Positions 8,196 to 19,267 of a stretch of 64,000 bases of DNA are shown piece after piece (position 1 is the stretch's first letter; each line of letters opens with the position of its first letter). A model generated the notes under the pieces. That model saw nothing but the letters and a program-made list of their open reading frames with translations. It was not told the origin of the DNA and made no database searches. Location of the stretch: the NCBI GenBank assembly GCA_027943245.1, contig JANDJZ010000167.1:1-64000 (forward strand), given 5' to 3'. The DNA is from Acanthamoeba sp. SK_2022b. Lineage: Eukaryota > Discosea > Longamoebia > Acanthamoebidae. A program made the translations under genes and the position numbers.

Positions 8196-9680
8196 TTGAC
8201 TCCTTCAGATGCCATGCCGGCGCCGCAAGCGCGCCATGCCATTCCCCCCGGTGCGGGGGCACTGTTCTTCATCCAGATCTTCGCCACGCTCGGCTTCGCC
8301 GTGCTTTACTCTACGCTGGTGCTGTACGCCACCAAGCGATTGGGCTTCAACGAAAGCAGCGCCAACGCCATGATGGGCGTGTTCGGCGCCTTCAACTATG
8401 GCCTGCACATGTTCGGCGGTTACCTCGGCGGTAGATTCCTCAGCAACCGCAATCTGTTCGTGCTCGGCATGGTGCTGCAGGTGATCGGCTGCGCGCTGAT
8501 TGCCGTCGCGGGCGTGTGGGGGCTGTACTGGGGGCTGGCGATGTTCCTGACCGGCAGCGGCCTCAACGTCACCTGCATCAATATGATGCTCACCCAGCGT
8601 TTCAAGCCGGACGATGATCGGCGCGAATCGGCGTTCCTGTGGAACTACGCCGGTATGAACCTCGGGTTCTTCGTCGGCTTTACCGTCGCCGGGTATTTCC
8701 AACTGACGGAAAACTACCGCGCGCTGTTCCTGTTCGCCACGCTGGGTAACGCGGCGGCGATCATCGTCGCCGTCTGCCGCTGGCGCATTCTGGCGGATCT
8801 CAATACCCCGCTGCACGACGCCAGCCGCAGCCAGTACCGCTGGCGCATGCTGGTCGGGTTGGCGGTGCTGGTGGCGCTGGTGCCGATTATCCGCGTGATG
8901 CTGACCCATGCCGAGTTCAGCGGCCACTTCGTGATCGTGCTCGGCGCGCTGATCTTCCTGATGCTGTGCGTGGTGACGCTGCGCCACCACCCGCGCGATG
9001 AGCGCCGCAGAATGGCGGCCTATCTGATCCTGGCGCTGGGCTCGCTGGTGTTTTGGGCGCTGTACCAGCTGGCACCGATGGGGCTGATGCTGTTCTCCGA
9101 GCACAACATCAACCTGAACGTTTACGGCATTCAGGTGGCGCCGCAGTGGATCCAGAACATCAACACGCTGGTGATCGTGGTGGGCGGCCCGCTGCTGGCC
9201 TGGTGGTTCAACCGCCTGCGCGCTCGCGGTTGCAACATCGACATTCCGCTGCAGTTCTCCGGATCGCTGTTCTGCATCGGCTTGGGCATGCTGGTGCTGC
9301 CGCTGGGTATCAGCATGGCGGGCGGCGACGGGCTGGTGGCATTCAAATGGATCGTTATCAGCTATGTGCTGCAAAGCGTCGGTGAATTGATGATCTCGCC
9401 GATCGGCTACGCCATGATCGGCAAGCTGGCGCCGCCGCGCTATCAGGGCGTGATGATGGGCTGCTGGATGATGGTGACCGGCGTCGCCTCGGTGCTGGCG
9501 GGCTACGTCTCCGGCCTGATGCCGGAAAACAGCGGCAGCACGCCGCTGCAAACCAACCCCGGCTACAGCGAAATCTTCAGCGCGCTGGGCTGGGGGGCGA
9601 CGGGCGTTGGCGTGGCGATGCTGATTTTAATTCCGCTGCTGCGGCGCCTTATCCGGCGCGACGGCCCGTCCGCCGCCTGA
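8196..9680 (+). CDS. POT/PTR2-family proton-coupled transporter, atypical
   Basis: This 494-residue protein has about 14 hydrophobic segments and the overall plan of the proton-dependent oligopeptide transporters, including the central FWALYQLAPMGLMLFSEHN segment and ISYVLQSVGELMISPIGYAMIGKLAP, which fits the POT signature around TM10. The usual ExxER proton-coupling motif of TM1 is absent: the equivalent stretch reads FFIQIFATLGFAVLYSTL. Substrate and coupling may therefore differ from the DtpA-D peptide symporters. The chosen start is the TTG at 8196, preceded by AGAGG; an ATG lies six codons later. It is monocistronic and followed by a terminator. Confidence 0.75.
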   Translation: MTPSDAMPAPQARHAIPPGAGALFFIQIFATLGFAVLYSTLVLYATKRLGFNESSANAMMGVFGAFNYGLHMFGGYLGGRFLSNRNLFVLGMVLQVIGCALIAVAGVWGLYWGLAMFLTGSGLNVTCINMMLTQRFKPDDDRRESAFLWNYAGMNLGFFVGFTVAGYFQLTENYRALFLFATLGNAAAIIVAVCRWRILADLNTPLHDASRSQYRWRMLVGLAVLVALVPIIRVMLTHAEFSGHFVIVLGALIFLMLCVVTLRHHPRDERRRMAAYLILALGSLVFWALYQLAPMGLMLFSEHNINLNVYGIQVAPQWIQNINTLVIVVGGPLLAWWFNRLRARGCNIDIPLQFSGSLFCIGLGMLVLPLGISMAGGDGLVAFKWIVISYVLQSVGELMISPIGYAMIGKLAPPRYQGVMMGCWMMVTGVASVLAGYVSGLMPENSGSTPLQTNPGYSEIFSALGWGATGVGVAMLILIPLLRRLIRRDGPSAA

Positions 9681-9695
9681 TTCGCTAACATGCAC

Positions 9696-9725
9696 AACAG
9701 CCCCACTGGTCGGGGCTGTTTTTAT
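9696..9725 (+). terminator. Intrinsic terminator after the POT gene
   Basis: AACAGCCCC / GGGGCTGTT hairpin followed by a T-rich tract. Confidence 0.85.
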
Positions 9726-9806
9726 TTTGGGCTTTAACGCTTGCATCCGGCGGCGAATCGCGGAAGGCTGGAGGAAAACCAATAAAAACAAACGGGAGCC
9801 CGCAGT

Positions 9807-10748
9807 ATGAACATCATTTATTACCACCCCTTGTTTAACGCCCAGGAATGGCTGACCGGCATCAAGCAACGCCTGCCGCAGGCCGAGATCCGCGAGTGGC
9901 AGCGTGGCGACGAGCGGCCAGCCGATTACGCGCTGGTGTGGCGCCCGCCGCACGAAATGCTGGCCAACCGCCGCGATCTGAAAGCGGTGTTCGCCCTCGG
10001 CGCCGGCGTTGACGCGATCCTCGATCAGGAGCGAAAGCACCCCGGCACGCTGCCCGCCGGCGTACCGCTGCTGCGGCTGGAGGATACCGGCATGGCGCAG
10101 CAGATGCAGGAATATGCGCTGAGCTATGTGCTGCGCTATTTCCGTCGTTTCGACGAGTATCAGGCGCTGCAGCAGCGGCAGGAGTGGCAGCCGCTCGATC
10201 CGCACTCGCTGGATGATTTTACCATCGGCATCCTCGGCGCCGGCGTGCTGGGGCAGAGCGTGGCGCGCAAGCTGACCGAGTTTGGCTTTAGCGTGCGCTG
10301 CTGGAGCCGCAGCGCCAAACAGATCGATGGCGTGCAAAGCTTCGCCGGGGAGGCGCAGCGCGCGGCCTTCCTCGACGGCGTCAAATTGGTGATCAACCTG
10401 CTGCCCAATACGCCGGAGACCGTCGGCATCCTCAACCGCGAGCTGTTCGCGCAGTTGAGCACGGGCGCCTATCTCATCAACATCGCGCGCGGCGCGCATC
10501 TGGTGGAGGCCGATCTGCTGGCGGCGCTGGAGCAGGGGCAACTGACCGCTGCCACGCTGGACGTGTTCGCCCGCGAGCCGCTGCCGCAGGATCATCCGTT
10601 CTGGCGTCATCCGCGTGTCACCATTACCCCGCATATTGCTGCCATCACGTTGCCGCAGCAGGCGATGGATCAGATCGTCGCCAACATCCGCGCGCTGGAG
10701 GCGGGGCATGCCCCGGCCGGCGTGGTCGACAGGCAGCGGGGTTACTGA
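9807..10748 (+). CDS. ghrA: Glyoxylate/hydroxypyruvate reductase A
   Basis: This 313-residue D-2-hydroxyacid dehydrogenase reduces glyoxylate and hydroxypyruvate with NADPH in the cytosol. The Rossmann motif GILGAGVLGQSVARKL lies near residue 140. The catalytic Arg is in NIARGAHLVEADLL, the Glu in VFAREPLPQDHPFW and the His in TPHIAAITLP. The N-terminus MNIIYYHPLFNAQEW and the VFALGAGVDAIL stretch match enterobacterial GhrA. As in E. coli, the gene lies just before ycdX and ycdY. Confidence 0.93.
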   Translation: MNIIYYHPLFNAQEWLTGIKQRLPQAEIREWQRGDERPADYALVWRPPHEMLANRRDLKAVFALGAGVDAILDQERKHPGTLPAGVPLLRLEDTGMAQQMQEYALSYVLRYFRRFDEYQALQQRQEWQPLDPHSLDDFTIGILGAGVLGQSVARKLTEFGFSVRCWSRSAKQIDGVQSFAGEAQRAAFLDGVKLVINLLPNTPETVGILNRELFAQLSTGAYLINIARGAHLVEADLLAALEQGQLTAATLDVFAREPLPQDHPFWRHPRVTITPHIAAITLPQQAMDQIVANIRALEAGHAPAGVVDRQRGY

Positions 10749-10838
10749 TCCTTCAGCCGCCGTTCGGTAACTGATAAGCTGTTATCGTCATCGCGCCTGC
10801 CCGTACCTTTGCGGGCGGGCCCTCTGGAAGGAGAAACA

Positions 10839-11576
10839 ATGTACCCCGTTGATTTGCATATGCACACCGTCGCCAGCACCCACGCCTACAGCACGCTGCA
10901 CGATTACATCGCCGAAGCCCAGCAGAAGGGCATCAAACTGTTCGCCATCACCGATCACGGCCCGGACATGGCCGATGCGCCGCATTACTGGCACTTTATG
11001 AACATGCACGTGTGGCCGCGCCTGGTGAACGGCGTGGGCATCTTGCGCGGCATCGAAGCCAACATCAAAAACCTGCAGGGCGACATCGACTGCACCGGCC
11101 CGATGTTGGCCGCCACCGACGTAATCATCGCCGGTTTCCATGAGCCGGTGTTTGCGCCGCAGGATAAAGCGTCCAATACTGAAGCGATGATCGCCGCAAT
11201 GGCGCAGGGGGACGTGCATATCATCAGCCACCCCGGCAACCCGCGCTACCCGATCGACATTCCCGCCGTCGCGGCGGCGGCGGCCAAATACGAGGTGGCG
11301 CTGGAGCTGAATAACTCGTCGTTCACCCATTCCCGCAAGGGTAGCGAGGCCAACTGCCGGGCGATCGCCGCCGCGGTGCGCGATGCCGGCGGCTGGCTGG
11401 CGCTGGGCTCGGATTCGCACGTCGCCTTTTCGCTGGGTAACTTTGAGCACTGCGAGCGCATTATCGAAGAGGTGGGCTTCCCGCAGGAGCGCATTCTCAA
11501 CGTTAGCCCGCGCCGGTTGCTGGACTTTCTCGAGCGGCGCGGCAAGCCGGCGATTGCGGAATTGGCCGATTTGTGA
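10839..11576 (+). CDS. ycdX: PHP-family metal-dependent phosphatase YcdX
   Basis: The 245-residue protein begins with the PHP signature [12 protein letters not shown] and continues with [22 protein letters not shown] and [11 protein letters not shown]. These give the histidine and aspartate ligands of the tri-zinc site known in E. coli YcdX. It is a cytosolic phosphatase that has been linked to swarming. The ATG at 10839, eight bases after GGAAGGAG, is chosen over an upstream start at 10809. The next gene, ycdY, encodes its dedicated chaperone, and the two form an operon with ghrA upstream. Confidence 0.92.
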   Translation: MYPVDLHMHTVASTHAYSTLHDYIAEAQQKGIKLFAITDHGPDMADAPHYWHFMNMHVWPRLVNGVGILRGIEANIKNLQGDIDCTGPMLAATDVIIAGFHEPVFAPQDKASNTEAMIAAMAQGDVHIISHPGNPRYPIDIPAVAAAAAKYEVALELNNSSFTHSRKGSEANCRAIAAAVRDAGGWLALGSDSHVAFSLGNFEHCERIIEEVGFPQERILNVSPRRLLDFLERRGKPAIAELADL

Positions 11577-11618
11577 CATCGTCCCGGCAAAATTTTCCGT
11601 ATTGTATAAGGCATTATC

Positions 11619-12197
11619 ATGAATGAGTTTTCCATTGTCTGCCGCGTGCTGGGTACGCTGTTCTACCGTCAGCCGCAGGATCCGCTGCTGGTGCCGCTGT
11701 TCGCGCTGATCAAAGAAGGCAAGCTGCAGCAGCACTGGCCGCTGGAGCAGGATGACCTGCTGAAGCGCCTGCAGCAGGGCTGCGACGTCAACCAGCTGGC
11801 GACCGACTTCAACGCGATGTTCGTCGGCAGCGAATGCAGCGTGTCGCCGTTCCGATCCGACTACGTTGAAGGCGCCAGCGAGGCGGAAGTGCGCACCTTC
11901 CTGCAGCAGCGCGGCATGCCGCTGGCGGAGGCGCCGGCCGACCATTTCGGCCAGCTGCTGCTGGCGGCGTCCTGGCTGGAAGATCAGTCGCAGGAAGATG
12001 AAGCGCAGGCGCAGATCGCCCTGTTCGACGAGTTCCTGCTGCCTTGGTGCGGCCGCTTCCTCGGCAAAGTGGAAGCGCACGCTACCACCGCTTTCTACCG
12101 CACGCTGGCGCTGATGACCCGCGACGCCATCCAGGCGATGCGCGACGAGCTGGCGGAGTACGAGCAGGACGACGAAGCGGGCGACGAAGAAGCGTAA
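11619..12197 (+). CDS. ycdY: TorD/DmsD-family redox chaperone YcdY
   Basis: The protein is 192 residues, all-helical, and of the TorD family, with the CxxxPxxSxY-like stretch SECSVSPFRSDYVEG and a helix-rich C-terminal half ending in an acidic tail (EYEQDDEAGDEEA). In E. coli the YcdY protein assists metal insertion and activation of YcdX. Its position 42 bp after ycdX supports the same role here. Confidence 0.88.
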   Translation: MNEFSIVCRVLGTLFYRQPQDPLLVPLFALIKEGKLQQHWPLEQDDLLKRLQQGCDVNQLATDFNAMFVGSECSVSPFRSDYVEGASEAEVRTFLQQRGMPLAEAPADHFGQLLLAASWLEDQSQEDEAQAQIALFDEFLLPWCGRFLGKVEAHATTAFYRTLALMTRDAIQAMRDELAEYEQDDEAGDEEA

Positions 12198-12352
12198 CGC
12201 TGCAGCTCATCCCGGCGGGCCGCCCGGCCCGCCGATCCGCTAAACACAGGTTTGCATCCCCCAGACGTAAATTGACAAAAGATCCCCTAATCTGGCGGTT
12301 TACCGTCGGTTCGGCCGCGCCTGCGCGCCGCGCTTTTTCACGCAAAGGGTAG

Positions 12353-13009
12353 ATGATGAAAAGTAACTGGATGCAGCAGATTCAAACGTTGATCGGGCAG
12401 AAGGCCGGCGCGATGGGCGGAGCAGAAGGCATCGGCAAGCTGCTGGCGCCCACGGCGCTGGGCGGCCTGGTCGGCGTGCTGTTGGCTAACAAATCCTCGC
12501 GCAAGCTGGTGGGCAAGTTCGGCAAGAATGCGCTGATCGTCGGCGGCAGTGCGGCGGTGGGGGCGGTGCTGTGGAACAAGTACAAGCAGCGGGTGAAGGA
12601 GACCCATCAGGGCGAACCGCAGTTCGGTTTGCAAACCACCCCGGTGGATCTGCGCGCCAAACGCCTGGTGCAGGCGCTGGTGTTCGCCGCCAAGAGCGAC
12701 GGCCATATCGATGCCGACGAGCAGCGCGCCATCGATCACAGCCTGGCGCAGCTGCAGGTGGGGGAGGAGGCGCAGGGCTGGGTGCAGGAAGCGCTCGATC
12801 AGCCGCTCAACCCGGAATTGATCGCCCGCAGCGTGCAAAACGAAGACGAGGCGCTGGAGGTTTACTATCTGAGCTGCCTGGTGATCGACGTCGACCACTT
12901 TATGGAGCGCGGCTACCTCGATGCGCTGGCGCAGGCGCTGAAGATCCCGGCGGACGTCAAGCAGGGCATCGAGAGCGACGTCAACGAGAAAAAACGCGAG
13001 CTGGCATAG
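12353..13009 (+). CDS. yebE: DUF533 / TerB-like inner-membrane-associated protein YebE
   Basis: This 218-residue DUF533 protein has a glycine- and alanine-rich N-terminal half with two weakly hydrophobic segments (LLAPTALGGLVGVLLAN and ALIVGGSAAVGAVLW). The C-terminal half is a TerB-like helical domain with FAAKSDGHIDADEQRAI, an acidic metal-binding-like signature. In E. coli yebE is part of the Cpx envelope stress regulon; a clear tandem CpxR box was not found here. It sits next to ptrB as in E. coli. Two starts, ATGATG, are adjacent at 12353. Confidence 0.85.
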   Translation: MMKSNWMQQIQTLIGQKAGAMGGAEGIGKLLAPTALGGLVGVLLANKSSRKLVGKFGKNALIVGGSAAVGAVLWNKYKQRVKETHQGEPQFGLQTTPVDLRAKRLVQALVFAAKSDGHIDADEQRAIDHSLAQLQVGEEAQGWVQEALDQPLNPELIARSVQNEDEALEVYYLSCLVIDVDHFMERGYLDALAQALKIPADVKQGIESDVNEKKRELA

Positions 13010-13077
13010 CGCCGCTTGGCAAGCCGGGGGGAATCGTGTCACTCTTGCCGCAATCTATGTAAGCGGATGATTTAGCA

Positions 13078-15111
13078 ATGATGACCCCACCGAAAGCGGA
13101 AAAACGCCCTTATCCCATCACCATCCACGGCGATACGCGCGTGGATGACTATTACTGGCTGCGCGACGACGAGCGCGCAGACCGCCAGGTGCTGGACTAC
13201 CTGCAGGCGGAGAACGCCTACACCGATGCGATGCTGAAACCGCAGCAGGCGCTGCGCGAAACCCTGTACGAAGAGATGGTGGCGCGCATTCCGCAGCAGG
13301 AACATTCGGTGCCTTACGTGCGCCACGGCTATCGCTATCAGACGCGCTATGAGCCGGGCAACGAATACGCGATTTCCGTGCGCCAGCCGCAGGCCGAGAG
13401 TGAGCACTGGGAAGTGCTTATCGACGGCAACCAGCGCGCCGAGAACCACGAGTTTTACACCCTGGGCGGGCTGGACGTCAGCCCCGACAACCAGCGGCTG
13501 GGGGTGGCGGAGGATTTCCTGTCGCGCCGCCAGTATGACATTCGCTTCAAGAACCTGGCCGACGGCAGCTGGGCGGACGAAGTGCTGGAGAACACCTCCG
13601 GCAGCTTCGAGTGGGCCAACGACTCCTCGACGGTGTACTACGTGCGCAAGCACGCCAAGACGCTGTTGCCGTATCAGGTCTATCGCCACGTGGTGGGCAG
13701 CGATCCGCAGCAGGACGAGCTGATTTACGAAGAGCGGGACGATACTTTCTACGTCGGGCTGGAGAAGACCACCTCTGAGCGCTTTATCCTGATCCACCTG
13801 AGCAGCACCACCACCTCGGAGATCCTGCTGCTGGACGCCGATCGTGCGGACGCCAAGCCGCAGCTGTTCGTGCCGCGCCGCAAGGATCATGAGTACGCCA
13901 TCGATCACTATCACCAGCATTTCTACATCCGCTCCAACAAGGACGGCAAGAACTTCGGCCTGTACCAAAGCGAACAGGCGGACGAAGCGCAGTGGCAGAC
14001 GCTGATCGCCCCGCGCGCCGACGTGATGCTGGAGGGCTTCAGCCTGTTCCGCGACTGGCTGGTGGTGGAGGAGCGCAGCGCCGGCCTGACGCTGCTGCGC
14101 CAGATCCACTGGCAGACTGGCGAAGAGAAGCGCATCGCCTTCGACGATCCGACCTACACCACCTGGCTGGCGTATAACCCGGATCCGGAGACCGCGCTGC
14201 TGCGCTACGGCTATTCGTCGATGACCACCCCGACCACGCTGTACGAGCTGAACATGGACAGCGGCGAGCGGACGATGCTCAAACAGCAGGAAGTGAAGAA
14301 CTTCACGCCGGAAAACTACCGCAGCGAGCGAGTGTGGGTGAAGGCGCGCGACGGCGTCGAGGTGCCGGTCTCGCTGGTGTATCGCCAGGACAGCTTCCAG
14401 CGCGGCGCCAACCCGCTGATGGTGTACGGCTACGGTTCTTACGGCAGCAGCATGGATCCGGCGTTCAGCGCCAGCCGCCTGAGCCTGCTCGATCGCGGTT
14501 TCGTGTTCGTGCTGGCGCACATTCGCGGCGGCGGCGAGCTGGGGCAGCTGTGGTATGAAGACGGCAAGCTGTTCAACAAGCAGAACACCTTCAACGATTT
14601 TATCGACGTGACCGAAACGCTGGTCGCCCAAGGGTACGGCGACGGCAAGCGGGTGTTCGCCATGGGCGGCAGCGCCGGCGGCCTGCTGATGGGGGCGGTG
14701 ATCAACCAGGCGCCGCAGCTGTTCCACGGCGTGGTGGCACAGGTGCCGTTCGTCGACGTGGTGACCACCATGTTGGACGAGTCGATCCCGCTGACCACCG
14801 GCGAATACGACGAGTGGGGCAACCCGAACGAGCAGGCCTATTACGACTACATCAAGCAGTACAGCCCGTACGATCAGGTGAAGGCGCAGGCATACCCGCA
14901 TCTGCTGGTGACCACCGGCCTGCACGATTCGCAGGTGCAGTATTGGGAGCCGGCCAAGTGGGTGGCCAAGCTGCGCGAACTGAAAACCGACGATCGGCAG
15001 CTGCTGCTGTATACCGACATGGATGCCGGCCACGGCGGCAAGTCCGGGCGCTTCAAGGCCTATGAGGATATTGCGCTGGAGTACGCCTTCATTCTGGCGC
15101 TGGCGGAGTAA
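13078..15111 (+). CDS. ptrB: Oligopeptidase B
   Basis: This 677-residue S9A serine peptidase cleaves after Arg and Lys in short peptides in the cytosol. An N-terminal segment and a seven-bladed beta-propeller (about 70-400) precede the alpha/beta-hydrolase domain. The catalytic serine lies in [15 protein letters not shown], the Asp in [17 protein letters not shown] and the His in [13 protein letters not shown]. Length and motifs match E. coli PtrB. The antisense ORF spanning the gene is a high-GC shadow. Confidence 0.95.
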   Translation: MMTPPKAEKRPYPITIHGDTRVDDYYWLRDDERADRQVLDYLQAENAYTDAMLKPQQALRETLYEEMVARIPQQEHSVPYVRHGYRYQTRYEPGNEYAISVRQPQAESEHWEVLIDGNQRAENHEFYTLGGLDVSPDNQRLGVAEDFLSRRQYDIRFKNLADGSWADEVLENTSGSFEWANDSSTVYYVRKHAKTLLPYQVYRHVVGSDPQQDELIYEERDDTFYVGLEKTTSERFILIHLSSTTTSEILLLDADRADAKPQLFVPRRKDHEYAIDHYHQHFYIRSNKDGKNFGLYQSEQADEAQWQTLIAPRADVMLEGFSLFRDWLVVEERSAGLTLLRQIHWQTGEEKRIAFDDPTYTTWLAYNPDPETALLRYGYSSMTTPTTLYELNMDSGERTMLKQQEVKNFTPENYRSERVWVKARDGVEVPVSLVYRQDSFQRGANPLMVYGYGSYGSSMDPAFSASRLSLLDRGFVFVLAHIRGGGELGQLWYEDGKLFNKQNTFNDFIDVTETLVAQGYGDGKRVFAMGGSAGGLLMGAVINQAPQLFHGVVAQVPFVDVVTTMLDESIPLTTGEYDEWGNPNEQAYYDYIKQYSPYDQVKAQAYPHLLVTTGLHDSQVQYWEPAKWVAKLRELKTDDRQLLLYTDMDAGHGGKSGRFKAYEDIALEYAFILALAE

Positions 15112-15148
15112 CGGCATTCGGCGGGCGGCCTCTGTGCCGCCCGCCGTG

Positions 15149-15817
15149 TTAGCCAATCAGATAGTATTTCAGCGTGTGCTTCATGTCCGGGCTCAGATCG
15201 TCGATGGATTTCAGCATCCAGCGCAGATAGCCGGGATCTTCCTGGGCGATGCGATCGATCTCCTGCCCGCGATACTTGCCGAATTTGAACTTCTTCAGCA
15301 GCACCGGTTGTTCGGTGATCTGCACCATTTGCTCCGGCGTCCAGCCCGAATCCTTGATGATGCGTTGCAGCAGCGCGGCGGTGACATAGCAGTCATACAG
15401 CGCGCGGTGCGGGTACAGCGTGGCGTCCGCCGGTAGCTGCACATCCAGGTTCAGCGCATAGCGCAGATACTGGTTGCCGTACTTGATGTCCGGATACAGC
15501 GTGCGCGCCAGCTTGAGGGTACAGATCCAGGCGCCGTTCATCTCCGGCAGCACGCCGCGATCGAAAGCGGCGTTGTGCGCCACGTAGTAAGGGCTGCCCT
15601 GATAGCGGCCGATTGCCACCGCGATGCGCGGTTTGCCTTCCACCATTTGTTCGGTGATGTGATGAATCGCCATCGCGTCGAGGCTGATGGGGCGATCCGG
15701 GCTGACCAGATCGCTCATCGGGTTGGCCAATTGACCGTCGAGCAGATCGAGGGAGGCCACTTCTACCACGCCGCCGTCCAGTCCGCAGGTCTCGGTATCT
15801 ATTACGCGTAACGTCAT
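15149..15817 (-). CDS. exoX: Exodeoxyribonuclease X
   Basis: A 222-residue DEDDh 3'-5' exonuclease. The Exo I motif is LRVIDTETCGLDGGVVEVAS, Exo II is VAHNAAFDRGVLPEM and Exo III is HRALYDCYVTAALLQ. The C-terminal part (FGKYRGQEIDRIAQEDPGYLRWM) is the extension typical of ExoX. It contributes to mismatch repair and UV resistance in E. coli. The ATG at 15817 is chosen because GGAGG precedes it by five bases and the family starts MTLRVIDTET. It is convergent with ptrB, as in E. coli. Confidence 0.93.
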   Translation of the reverse strand: MTLRVIDTETCGLDGGVVEVASLDLLDGQLANPMSDLVSPDRPISLDAMAIHHITEQMVEGKPRIAVAIGRYQGSPYYVAHNAAFDRGVLPEMNGAWICTLKLARTLYPDIKYGNQYLRYALNLDVQLPADATLYPHRALYDCYVTAALLQRIIKDSGWTPEQMVQITEQPVLLKKFKFGKYRGQEIDRIAQEDPGYLRWMLKSIDDLSPDMKHTLKYYLIG

Positions 15818-15894
15818 GTTTTCCTCCGCGTTGCCGTCAGGCTTCAGCTTAACCGGCACAGGCGGCCGTGCCAACCGCACCCTCACTACAGGCA

Positions 15895-15920
15895 ATAAAA
15901 AACCCGCCTTGGCGGGTTTA
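15895..15920. terminator. Intrinsic terminator
   Basis: AAAAAACCCGCC TT GGCGGGTTTA. It lies between the stop of the small minus-strand gene at 15940 and the start of exoX. A-runs on the left and a short T-run on the right allow activity on the minus strand. Confidence 0.7.
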
Positions 15921-15939
15921 ATGACGGATGGAAGGACGC

Positions 15940-16050
15940 TTACTCACCAGACGGATGCGCTTTTTTGGCGCGTTTCTCCGCACGTTTCTCAGCTGGGGTT
16001 TTCAACGGCTTCTTCTTCGCATTCTTTTTGCTATCCATTCCCTTACTCAT
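15940..16050 (-). CDS. Small lysine-rich protein (36 aa)
   Basis: A 36-codon ORF starts MSKGMDSKKNAKKKPLK, ends RAKKAHPSGE and is preceded by AGAGG eight bases upstream of the ATG. It is very basic, with a heptad-like AEKRAEKRAKK stretch and no hydrophobic segment. A terminator lies just after the stop. The good ribosome-binding site, terminator and highly non-random composition make it a likely real gene. Function unknown; nucleic-acid or ribosome binding would fit the charge. Confidence 0.7.
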   Translation of the reverse strand: MSKGMDSKKNAKKKPLKTPAEKRAEKRAKKAHPSGE

Positions 16051-16207
16051 GATGGCCTCTCGTTACCTATGATTGGGTGGCTTGCTCAGCCATTAACCGC
16101 CTAAAGCCAAGAGGATGCAAGCGGCAAAGTGCAGGTTTAGGTTAACCGGCTGTTTGTGCATGAAATTTTGTTTTTGGATGACCGGGTGCTAAAAATAAAT
16201 ATTATGT

Positions 16208-16213
16208 TATAAT
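16208..16213 (+). promoter_or_regulatory. -10 element of the DksA-like gene
   Basis: A perfect TATAAT in an AT-rich stretch, 28 bases before the ATG at 16242. A good -35 box is not apparent. Confidence 0.5.
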
Positions 16214-16241
16214 GTTACACTTTTGGTGTTGGGAGAGCGCA

Positions 16242-17815
<1,574 letters not shown>

Positions 17816-17818
17816 CGT

Positions 17819-17848
17819 AAAAAACCCGCCGTTACGGCGGGTTTTTTG
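17819..17848. terminator. Bidirectional intrinsic terminator
   Basis: AAAAAACCCGCCG TTA CGGCGGGTTTTTT between the convergent pip and holE genes. Confidence 0.88.
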
Positions 17849-18079
17849 TTATTTGACCTTCGGCTCGTACGGCAGGCGCGAAAACCTGTGGGATTCCGCG
17901 CGGTAGTGCGCCACGCGCTCGCGAAAATAGTCGCGCAGCGCTTCCGGCTGCTCACGCTCCACCACTTCCGGGATCACCGGCATGTTGTAGCGCTCTTTGT
18001 ACGCCACGCCTGAGGCGGCGAGATCCACGTTCACCCGGTCCATCTCTTCTTTAGACAGTTCGGCCAGATTGTAACCCAC
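17849..18079 (-). CDS. holE: DNA polymerase III theta subunit
   Basis: This 76-residue HolE protein starts [26 protein letters not shown] and has the conserved [23 protein letters not shown] stretch. Theta binds the epsilon proofreading subunit of the replicative polymerase core. It is single-gene, convergent with pip and divergent from ftnA. In E. coli it also lies between exoX/ptrB and the yobA-yebZ-yebY cluster. Confidence 0.93.
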   Translation of the reverse strand: MGYNLAELSKEEMDRVNVDLAASGVAYKERYNMPVIPEVVEREQPEALRDYFRERVAHYRAESHRFSRLPYEPKVK

Positions 18080-18249
18080 GCTATGCTCCTTACTTACTTT
18101 GCCGCTTTGAACCTGCGCAGAAGGTAATCCACCCGGGGGCGCTTGGCAAGCCCGTTGCGCCGCTGCCGTGGGCGATATTTATCCGGGAGTAATGCAATCT
18201 ATTTATTCTTTTAAATAAGAATGATTCGCTTTTTGATTAAAATAAAAGA

Positions 18250-18264
18250 TGAAAATAATTATCA
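18250..18264. promoter_or_regulatory. Putative Fur box upstream of ftnA
   Basis: TGAAAATAATTATCA matches the 7-1-7 Fur consensus TGATAATnATTATCA at 13 of 14 fixed positions. It lies 160 bp before ftnA in an AT-rich stretch. In E. coli, Fur activates ftnA from upstream sites by relieving H-NS silencing, and this position fits that mode. Confidence 0.6.
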
Positions 18265-18423
18265 TGTTAATTCTCAATGTGATGTTGATATTTTAATTTA
18301 TTGATATATATGATTTTTATAATTAATGTGATTTGAGTGTAAATAAGGTGTTTTTATTTTCACGGCGGCAGGGCATAATGCGCGGAAATTAAATTCATGA
18401 CCTGCAAAATAAAAGGAATCATT

Positions 18424-18942
18424 ATGCTGACGCAAGAAATGACTCAAAAGCTGAATGAGCAACTGAATCTGGAGTTCTACTCCGCCAACCTGTACCTGCA
18501 GATGAGCGCATGGTGCAGCGATAAAGGCTTTGAAGGCGCCGCCGCATTTCTTAAAGAGCACTCTCAGGAAGAGATGCAGCATATGCAACGTCTGTTCGAC
18601 TACCTGAGCGACACCGGCTCTCTGCCGCTGCTGGGCAGCATCGCCGCGCCGCCGGTGGCGTTCGAATCGCTGGCGGACGTGTTCCAGCAGACCTACGAGC
18701 ACGAACAGCTGATCACCCGTCAGATCAACGAACTGGCGCACGCCGCTATGACCGCACACGATTACTCCACCTTCAATTTCCTGCAGTGGTACGTGGCGGA
18801 GCAGCACGAAGAAGAGAAACTGTTCAAATCCGTGCTGGATAAGCTGGCGCTGGTGGGCACCAGCGGCAAAGGCCTGTTCTTCATCGACAAAGATCTGAAG
18901 AAAATGGGCGCGATGGGCCAGGGCGGCAACGGCCAGGCTTAA
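18424..18942 (+). CDS. ftnA: Non-haem ferritin FtnA
   Basis: The 172-residue ferritin has ferroxidase ligands visible in [16 protein letters not shown] (Glu), [16 protein letters not shown] (Glu, Glu, His) and the later helix [13 protein letters not shown] (Glu, Gln). Twenty-four subunits form the iron-storage shell in the cytosol. AAGGAA precedes the ATG at 18424; an in-frame ATG at 18397 would add nine unlikely residues. A long AT-rich upstream region with a Fur box and a strong terminator downstream show that it is transcribed alone. Confidence 0.93.
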   Translation: MLTQEMTQKLNEQLNLEFYSANLYLQMSAWCSDKGFEGAAAFLKEHSQEEMQHMQRLFDYLSDTGSLPLLGSIAAPPVAFESLADVFQQTYEHEQLITRQINELAHAAMTAHDYSTFNFLQWYVAEQHEEEKLFKSVLDKLALVGTSGKGLFFIDKDLKKMGAMGQGGNGQA

Positions 18943-18958
18943 TCCGCATCAGAACACC

Positions 18959-18999
18959 GAAAAACCGCGCGCGGGCGAGCCTGACGCGCGGTTTTTTTT
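18959..18999 (+). terminator. Intrinsic terminator after ftnA
   Basis: AAAAACCGCGCG ... CGCGCGGTTTTTTTT with a 16-base loop region. Confidence 0.85.
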
Positions 19000-19267
19000 A
19001 CCCTGCGTTTATCGCGGTTATGCGGCGATACGTGCTGCCGGATCGCAAAATGCCAGTGATGCGCTCGACTTGCCGCAGCGTGGTCGTTATGATTTACCGC
19101 GATACGCTACAGGGATGGTAGAGTCAAAACAGCGGGTTAGCCGATACAACCCGTTTTTCTGTTTACCCGTGGCGCAATCACTTGCGGTGGGTTGGGGCCG
19201 CTGATACATCGCCTTGGCTGTGGCCTTAACCCTTATGACCCTCTTTATACTGTTAAGGGATACCACT

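Noticed and set aside
13072..15156. Open frame of 694 codons antisense to ptrB
   Set aside because: It mirrors the ptrB codons (His/Gln/Arg-rich shadow), and ptrB has all catalytic motifs.
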